This document shows positions 34,901 through 43,900 of a stretch of DNA of 46,768 nt, piece after piece (position 1 is the first letter of the stretch; each line of letters opens with the position of its first letter). The notes beneath the pieces were generated by a model that was given only the letters and a program-made list of their open reading frames with translations, was not told the origin of the DNA and did no database searches. The translations under genes were made by a program, and so were the position numbers. Origin of the DNA: Gyrodactylus bullatarudis (Eukaryota; Platyhelminthes; Monogenea; Gyrodactylidea; Gyrodactylidae). The DNA lies in the NCBI GenBank assembly GCA_012064415.1, contig SSNU01000260.1:1-46768 (forward strand), given 5' to 3'.

Positions 34901-37900
34901 AGAAATTATGATGTTGAAGTAATTGAAAATGAAGAAACTTTGACAAGAAAAAGGGTCAACAATACAGAGAATTTACAGATCTATGTCAAAAACAGCAAAA
35001 TTTTTTAAATTCTTGATGACGAACACAAAAGTTAAGGCCACGGTCGTTTGAACAAAATGAGAGAAGTAATACGTAAACGGTATTATAATATTTCAAAGGA
35101 AGAACAAAGGTAATCCAAATTCTCATTTATTACTTTATTTAGTCATATTTGTGTGAAAATTGCCTAACACTCCACTATGTTTTATTACTCTCTTAAATAT
35201 CAATTGTATTTTTATTAATGAGTAATTCACGTTGTTTATCGAAAACGTCCGAGTATCCACTTAAATTCATAATTTGGGAATGTATAAGAAAGAGATATTT
35301 AAAAACCATATACGTATTTCTTTAAGCATCACCAGTGGCATTGCTTTAAAAAGGATAAAAGTTAAAAGATTCATTAAAGATAATAATTTACAAATAATGA
35401 AAGAAATAGTAAAAGATGAATAAAATTAGAATAAAATGTAAGCTGAAAAAACACCAAAACTCGCCAATAAATAGCAACAGTTGAGAGAAAAGTGAAAAAG
35501 CTCACATAGGCCAGGGGAGTTGAAGGTTATAAGAATAGTTTTTTTGAACACAGATTGGGTTTGTATAGATTAATAAAGATGTACGGATGTTCCTCTATCT
35601 TTTCAGAACAAAGTTTTTATACAGAAAGATGGGATAGCCATGGGTTCACCTCTTAGTCCTTTATTAGCAGATATCTTTCTAGGTTGGTTAGAACATAATA
35701 AAATGTCAGAAACTATCAATTCTTTTACTGATTTTTACATCAGATATGTTGATGACACTTTTATTTTGATGAAACCAAATGTATCAGCAGATGAATTTCT
35801 CTTAAAGATGAACGCGTTTCATCAAAACATTAAGTTTACTATCTAATGGCCTTATGAAATAGAGAATTCGAAGTTGTATCTGATGAAGAATGGTTATCCT
35901 AAGAAATTTGTAGACAAATTCATCAATATTTCAGAGAATAGGGATGAAGATGTCAATACAGATTAAATTGAGAAAACAAAGATTTTCATGACACTCAACT
36001 TCAAAGGCGACGGTTTTAGTAATGACATTAGAAGACTTAACAATCTCATCAATCAACATTACAATAATATACAATTGAAAATTGTATTTAAAACCCAGAT
36101 ACTGTTTATTTTGATACATAAAGATTTACTCAAACCGGAAGAGAAGACTCTACAAATTTATAAATTCTAATGTGACTGTGGTGCTTCTTACATAGGTGGA
36201 ACAATTAGGAAGCTGGCTACAAGATCAAGTGACCATCTGAATAAGGACACTGCGGTAACTAGGCATATCAAACGGGAGAAACATGCTGCTTCAATTTCGA
36301 ATTTTTCCATTCTGTACAAAAACCCTGGAGATGACAGCATAGATGTAAGGCTCAAAGAGAAATTCTTTATTAATCTATACAAACCCAATCTGTGTTCAAA
36401 AAAACTATTCTTATAACCTTCAACTCCCCTGGCCTATGTGAGCTTTTTCACTTTTCTCTCCACTGTTGCTATTTATTGGAGAGTTTTGGTGTTTTTTCAG
36501 CTTACATTTTATTCTAATATTATTCATCTTTTACTATTTCTTTCATTATTTGTAAATTATTATCTTTAATGAATCTTTTAACTTTTATCCTTTTTAAAGC
36601 AATGCCACTGATGATGCTTTAAGAAATACGTATGTGGTTTTTAAATATCTCTTTCTTACATATTTCCAAATTTTATTTTAAAAATTTATATAAATAAAAT
36701 TTTCACTTCAAAAAAATAATAACAATGTAAAAGCATAAATCAATAAAATGTTAATTTACATATAAATACTAAAGAGCAAGTTGAAAAATAACTAACCATG
36801 AAGGCATCATTGTCTTTGTTACCGCTGTGCTTGCTATCGATATCTTTGGTAAAATTTATCATAGTGTTACCAAAAAGACGTCTGATAGGATCAGAAGAAT
36901 CATCATAGTTAATTTCATTGTGATCAGACGATATATGTCCCAAGTCATGGGCACTGTGTAGTCCAAGAGCAGTGAGCATATTGTACCTGAATGAAGTACC
37001 TTGTTTTGGCAAGTCAAATCCTTCCTCTTCAAGATTTCCATCAAGATCCATTTCTATTTCATCGATATCATCCAATTTAATTTCCTCAGCATCAACTTCA
37101 TTCTTAGACTTGTTAAGAATTTTGTTTGTTGCCTTGAGACGTTTGTCTGTTTCGGTCATTTTGGTCCAATTGGGAAACTTTTTCCAAAATCTAGATATGT
37201 CTTCGTCATTTGACCATTCGAATGAAGGAGCGGGCGAAGAATTTTTTAAATTTGTGATATCTAAAAGAATTTTAGAAATAAAAATACATCAATCTCACCG
37301 ATAATTTTTTTCATAATTGTATTATTGAATAAGTCCAATATTTTTTGAGCAATTTGTAAGCAATTATTCATATATTCAGGAATTAAATAAGCCATTTTCT
37401 TCAGCTCAAGTAGGCAATTTCTAGCGTAAATTACGACTTGTAAAATAGGCTTAGAAAGTCCCAATTCTCGTTGTTTCTTGGTGGAAATTAGGAATTCCAA
37501 CATTTCTCGGCCAAGCTGCGTTTTTAATTTTCCCTCGAGAGTTTGAGTGATTTGTCGTGTCGTGGAAGGAATCAGAAATTCGTAGACTATTTTATCAAGA
37601 AATTCTCGCAAACGACACTTTTTACTTAATCTAGAAAAATGTAATTGAAACAAATTTAATAAATTTTGACAAATAATTAGGTTACATCTAATTTAGACAA
37701 TTAACCTACTAGCAAAGGGTGGTCACTGGTAAGTGCTATATCCATATGAACTCTAACTTGATGGAGATTGTCTTCTCACACCTAGATGTTAGAAATTCGG
37801 ATAAGCAAGTGTCTATTCCATAAGAGAGTCAAATAATATTCAACTCACGTTGGCAGATGTAGACGCGTTTCGTCCTTATTAGGACTCGTCAGTACACCAT

Positions 37901-40900
37901 AGCCAGGATTCGAACCCAGGTCTTCAACGTTGAGGCAACGCTTCTAACCACTAGGCCTGAACCCCCGTTCGTCTCCTATTACTCAACACTCCCATGGTAT
38001 TGAAACCACCTACACACTGGTTTTTTTGTAAATAAGCAACATGTAGAAATTACAGTGTTTTTAGACAATTAACCTACTAGCAAAGTGTGGTCACTGGTAA
38101 TTGCTATATCCATATGATATATGCTAGTAGGTTCCCTCAAACAACTCTTCAAGAATGTGTTGAACATATTCTTCAAACATTCGAGGTATCTGTCACTCCC
38201 CAAACTATCAAGAACTGGTTGGATGGCGCTCTAATCTCATTGAAAATCACTAAAAGCGTTCCTACGTCTATGAACTCGTTAGAAAATAAGGCCAAGAGGA
38301 GCGAATATTGCCGAAAAATACTTCAATGTGAGGCCTCTTCCACAGTTGTATGGATAGACGAAACAAATTTTAATTTATTTACTAAGAAGAAATTTGGTCG
38401 TTCAAAAATAGGAAAAAGATGTACTTTAATCAATCCTACAAATAGAGATTCCAATATTCATTCCATCGGAGCAATTACCCATAATTTCCTTGTTACACTA
38501 GCATCAAGAAGAGGATCCTTTAAAACGGATCAATTTAACAATTGGATCACTGAACTCATTAATTTATGCCGTAATCAAGGAATCTTGCCTATTACAATTG
38601 TTTGCGACAATGCTCCGATTCATAATCGAACTTTCAATCAGAGGATGTTAATATACTTAGATTAGCTCTTTCTTATTGAACCCGATAGAAAAAGCTTGGA
38701 GTTCATTCAAAGAAAAGGTGAAAAACTTGTTAAGTCAAAAAATGCAAGACATATTGAGATATCAGAGGAACAGGGAGAACGGAGAGCCAAGTATCGCCGA
38801 ATATCGAATGAGAATTCTGGAAGAAATTGTTTTAGAATCAAGAAATGTTTTAACCCCGAATAAGATTATTAAATACAGTAATCATGTCAAAAAATACTAT
38901 CCTGGATGTATTCAATCAAAAGATTTAGTTGAATCAAATAGTTAAATAAAAAACAAAAAAATTCTTAGTGAATTTTTTATTTTTCCTTTTGGCGTAGTAA
39001 ACTTTGCTATTGAATTTATTTTTTATCTTCTTATCAGTCATTCTGAATGAAAGTTTTGCTTTTGAATTTCACTTACTTGACTTTTGATTTTATTTATTTT
39101 TCTACAGAATGAAAGTTGTAAAACAGGATCTTTATTAATATCAACTATACCTTTTAAAGACTAACAAGAGAGAAAAGAAAATCAAAAGGATAAATAACTA
39201 CTCCAATAACAAAGAAATTAAATTCATTAACACTGCCTGTTTTACAACTTGAATTTCCAAGTTAAATTATTTATAAATAAACTAATTTATAGTATTTTCC
39301 AGGGTTTTAATTACAAAAACGAATATGTTAGATTGAAAAGTTTTCCCAAATAATAATTAAAACGATTGGAAAACTCACGATTGATCTGGTTGGCCTCTCT
39401 TAACCAGGTTAAGTTGAACAATGAGAGTTTCCCTTTCAATGATTGAGATGTACCGTTGGATTTTCAAGTATATAAAGCAAATGTTGTTAATATTTGGCCG
39501 ACATATTAATGGATAGTTATGATCTTCATTAACTTCAACATTTGTCTTTGGTTTTGAATTCACTTGAGACAACTGAAAGACATTTTAATCATTAAAGTTG
39601 ATACGAAGGATATTCTAACTGAAACATACAATTTTTTTCGGCAATGATAAAACATCTGAACTTCTGGTAGCTACTGAGGGATATTGATTTGGATTTCTTC
39701 GCAAATTATCCATATTTTTGAAAGAAAATAATTCAAACTTGGAAGATTCTAAATGGAAAAAAATAATTTTTGGATAAATAGCAAAGAGCTGATTTCAAGA
39801 AAACTATATTATTAAAAAAACTAACCAGAATGAGAATTATCTGATTCTCCAATGCCGAATATGTTTGTCTTTTTTTTAGACATCATTTCTAAAATATATT
39901 TCTTCTCGAGTTTGTAGAAGCTTTCAGATTTTTTACTATCTTTAGTTAATTTCATTAACTCATGACTTGAATCAGTTGGGATGTCCAAGTTTCGAATATT
40001 CGTATGTTCCATAATAATGTATTGGAGCTTTAAAAATAAAAAAAGAAAGTAGAAATAGATATATATATATCTGTTACGACCAATGTAGAAACTATAATCA
40101 GTGTATACACCGACCGATCACGCAGCCTTAAGTACAATCACATCTCAGCATGCCCTGTCCGTCAGACCGAGAATTGAGTTTTGAGGCTGATCGAACTGAT
40201 AATTTTATGTCTGGAACATCTTCTAAGCTTAAAAACTCATTCTTCAAAATATCAAATTGTCCTCTGGAATTTAAAACCCTAAATTCAGGGAGTAAATTAT
40301 AATTATTAAGAAAAGAACAATCAAGTATTTAAAACTTTCATTACCTCTTTCCTATTGACTTTTACATTTCACAGTCCATCATTTGAGAGGAAACTGATCA
40401 AATTGTCAGAATTAGTTTTTTCCAAATTTTTACTCGATTTTTACTCTATTTAACCCTAGTTCTGGAAATGGGGGTGTATGCAACCCCAGTTGATTTCTGA
40501 AACATTTTTTAGTGAATTCATCTGAACCCCTTACGTAATCTTAGTTTGTTTTATTATCAATCATGGATACTAAAAATCATCAAAATATGTTATTTTTCCA
40601 TAAAAATGAAAATATTCTAAAAAATGTTTGCACATATGGGAAATGGGGGTTTATACACCCCCAGAGTATTCTGACGATTATTCATCTAAGCTGTTTACCT
40701 TTTAGCTGTTATTCATCTTGAACAATCCTTTTATTGTTGAATAATATCGAGAATGTATTCATTATTTCCTTTACTCCAATGGATACGGTTGAACATACAG
40801 TGCTCTCTCGCAAGCTAGTTTCAGAAATTTACAGTGATTCTGATCTCTCACAAATTTCCTCAGACGATGGTGACGCTATAATTTCCGATTATGCTTCTGA

Positions 40901-43900
40901 TGAAGAAATAGATATTTCTACAAGAATTGTAGAAGGAAAAATCTTTTCAAAATGTGGTGAAATTGTATATCGGACAATAAAGCCAAATAATTCCAAGACA
41001 TTAGCAAGAAATATTTTCAATTCAAAGCCTGGACCTAAGCTTCCTGTTCACAAACTGATTTCAGAAGCTGATATATTCCTGAATATTATTGATTTTTCTA
41101 TGCTCGAAGACATTGTAAAATATTCAAACATTTACATGAGTCACAAAAAGTCACGGTCATCTCCAATGAAACCAGAAGAAATCAAAACCTGGATTGGAAT
41201 TAGCCTACTTTTCGGAGTACTGAAACAAGCAAGCATGACCATTGAAGAGCTCTGGTCAGAAGACAATAGTAGTCTACATATTGATGATTTTATGTCTTAT
41301 TCGAGATTTATGGTGATCAAAAGATTCTTACGCTTTGATAATAAAATCGAAAGGGATCAAGTTTCGAAGAGCTCAAGAGATAAACTAGCTCCAATTCGAT
41401 CGTTATTTCAATAATTCATTCAGAATTCTCAAAAACTATATGAGCCGTCAGAACAAATCACAATTGACGAACAGCTAGTGAAATTCAGGGGTAGATGCCC
41501 ATTCAAAGTGTTTATTCCCACGAAGCCGGGTAAATACGGCATAAAAATTTGGGCAGCTTGCGATGCCAAAAATTCCTATCTGATCAATGCTGATGTTTAC
41601 ATAGGAAAAGAAGATAAAGTTGAAACTAAACAGGGTTTACGAGTTGTGAAGCAGCTTTCTCATCCGTACCTAAATAGAGGTAGAACAATCACATGCGATA
41701 ATTTCTTGAACCCTCTGATTTCCTTGTGACAAAAAAAACATCATTAGTTGGAACATGTCGTTCTTCAAGAAGATTTCTTCCTAAGAACTTTTCTGATAAA
41801 AAGATGAAAATGTCAAAGAATATCTTTTCAATAATCAAAATGTTCTACTCCGATATGGGCAAAAGAAAAACCGTCCTGTTATTCTTTTATCAAGTCTACA
41901 CACTAAATTTAATGATAGCGGCTCTAAACCGGAAATAATTCAGTATTACAACTCAACAAAAGGAGGAGTGGATACACTGGATCAACTTGTTCGCTACTAT
42001 AGTTGTAAAAGAGGTACAAGGCGATGGCCACTAGCATTATTTTGGAATATTCTAGATCTGGCTGCTTATAATGCGTATGTTCTTTATTGTATGAAATATC
42101 CAGCATTTGTTGATGCTAATGGAAAGCAATCTCAAAGAGTGTTTTTGAAGAACCTCAGTAAGAGTCTGCTAACAAGAAGAACAAACAAACGGGATCGAAG
42201 TCTATTAGATATCTCTATCAATGATGAACCTCCTTCAAAAATGCCTAAACTTGTTTCAGGTAAAAAGAGATGCACTATTTGTCCACGTAATCTCGATAGA
42301 TCAGGTTATAAGAAATGTTCGAAGTGTGAGAACTTCCCTTGTAAAGATGATTATGCTGTAATGTGAAAATTGCTATAGATGAATAAATCTTCTTCATTAT
42401 TCTCTCATTATATTTACACTTTTCTTAAAAAATTTAATCGCTTTTAGATTGGGGGTGTATACACCCCCATTTGCAATGAATGGAATTTTTTGTATTTCCA
42501 GAACTAGGGTTAATGTCATAAAGATAATTGATTTTTCTTTTATCGAAAATCGACCTTTCTTTCTCAAAATTACATTTTATTGTAACACTGCTATAATAGT
42601 TTTCTCGAACTCAGTTTCAGCCAATCAGCGAGGAGATCATTGAGATTCCAAATCTTGAAGGTCCACAAATACCTTTGAGTGTTAGGACTGCAAGCATAAA
42701 ACAGTCAAGATCGAATGGTCAAGGTTTCACGAGATGCAACTGTACAACCGAATGCACGCTCAAATCGTGTAAATGCAGAAAATTGAATGTTCTCTGCAAT
42801 TCAAAATGCCATAGCAACAACAGTTGTAAAAATAAATAAACTTTTTTCGTTTAAAAATATCAAAACCTATTTTGGTTTAAATGACTCGTTGAGGCTTTGA
42901 GCTAATTCTGACAATTTGATCAGTTTCCTCTCAAATGATGGACTGTGAAATGTAAAAGTCAATAGGAAAGAAGTAATGAAAGTTTTAAATACTTGATTGT
43001 TCTTTTCTTAATAATTATAATTTACTCCCTGAATTTAGGGTTTTAAATTGACATAATTATTTGGTATTAGAGAAATAGCATACACCTCCATATATCTTAT
43101 ACTTTATTTCTCCTCTTAAAAATAAACAAAAAATGAAAATACATGTAAACCCGAGAAGGGGCAGAGAAGAAAAAGTGTGTACACTGTACAACTAATTGGT
43201 CAATGTGGAAACTCGGTGTACACATTGAACGGTTGATGGTGTACACTTTGAATATACTGATTAAACGTACAATGTGAACACTGGAAATTTTTTTTAAATC
43301 TTGAATTACAAGTTTTAAGTCCAATTTTGTTGAATAAATAGCAGTTTCTAATAATCCCATGCAGATATCAACTGGTCTGTGTGCATTCAAGTAAAAAAAA
43401 GTAAGTGTTTTACCCTTTGATGAAGTTTCAAGTTTTCGACCACAGTGTATTCGTCTTATGTAACCTATAAGTCTTAATTTGAGAAACCTCTACAATGCGT
43501 CAAAAAGGTGTAGGTTTCTCACTTGATATAGTTTCAAGTTATCAACCCAAAATTCATCAAGACTTGACAATACGGAATATTACAATCTTATCACTAAAGT
43601 CAGGGCATCCAAAATGCTATTAAATGAAAATGAGAACCTCTTGAAAATTTCAAAGAAGTCCCTGAAGGATTTCTCATAGAGATTCTATCCAAACTGCCAC
43701 AAAGGAAGCCTCATTTTCATGGGGCCAAAGAATGTTGAGGTATGATTGTGCCACTGAATGCCTGTCAAATAGGGGAAAATGCAGAAGAAATAAAGTTTTT
43801 TGCAATTCTAGGTCCTATAAAAGTTTTTCATGGAATAACAAATAAATGAATATTATATTCGAACTTTTCTTAAATTAAAAGACTTAAAGACCATTAAAAT

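Larger units (their letters stand above)
35270..36675 (+). mobile_element. Penelope-like element bounded by inverted long repeats
   Basis: About 300-bp repeats at 35270-35575 and 36365-36675 are inverted relative to each other, the terminal arrangement known for Penelope elements. Between them, on the plus strand, is the 3' half of the protein: QKDGIAMGSPLSPLLADIF, IRYVDDTFILMKPN (catalytic YVDD), KNGYPKKFVDKF, LKFKGDGFSNDIRR-like, then CDCGASYIGGTIRKLA and LKEKFFINLYKPNLC of the GIY-YIG nuclease. At least three in-frame stops (35845, 35965, 36168) make it inactive. The first half of the reverse transcriptase is absent. It lies in the EXOC4 intron between 36797 and 33747, opposite in direction. 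Confidence 0.88.
40269..43049. mobile_element. Element with 147-bp TIRs and a Cys-rich tail, split by piggyBac
   Basis: Inverted repeats 40269-40415 and 42902-43049 (tip AATTTAAAACCCTAAATTCA) differ at about one base. Without the nested piggyBac the element is about 720 bp. Internal coding survives only near the right side (42640-42837): GQGFTRCNCTTECTLKSCKC then RKLNVLCNSKCHSNNSCKNK and a stop. This Cys tail ends the integrase-like proteins of the GIN/KRBA2/SCAND3 group. It appears to be an internally deleted, non-autonomous derivative whose TIRs are still nearly identical. Confidence 0.72.

Noticed and set aside
37900..37970. A functional tRNA gene
   Set aside because: Boxes A and B are present but no acceptor stem closes and the ribozyme follows directly; it is a SINE head.
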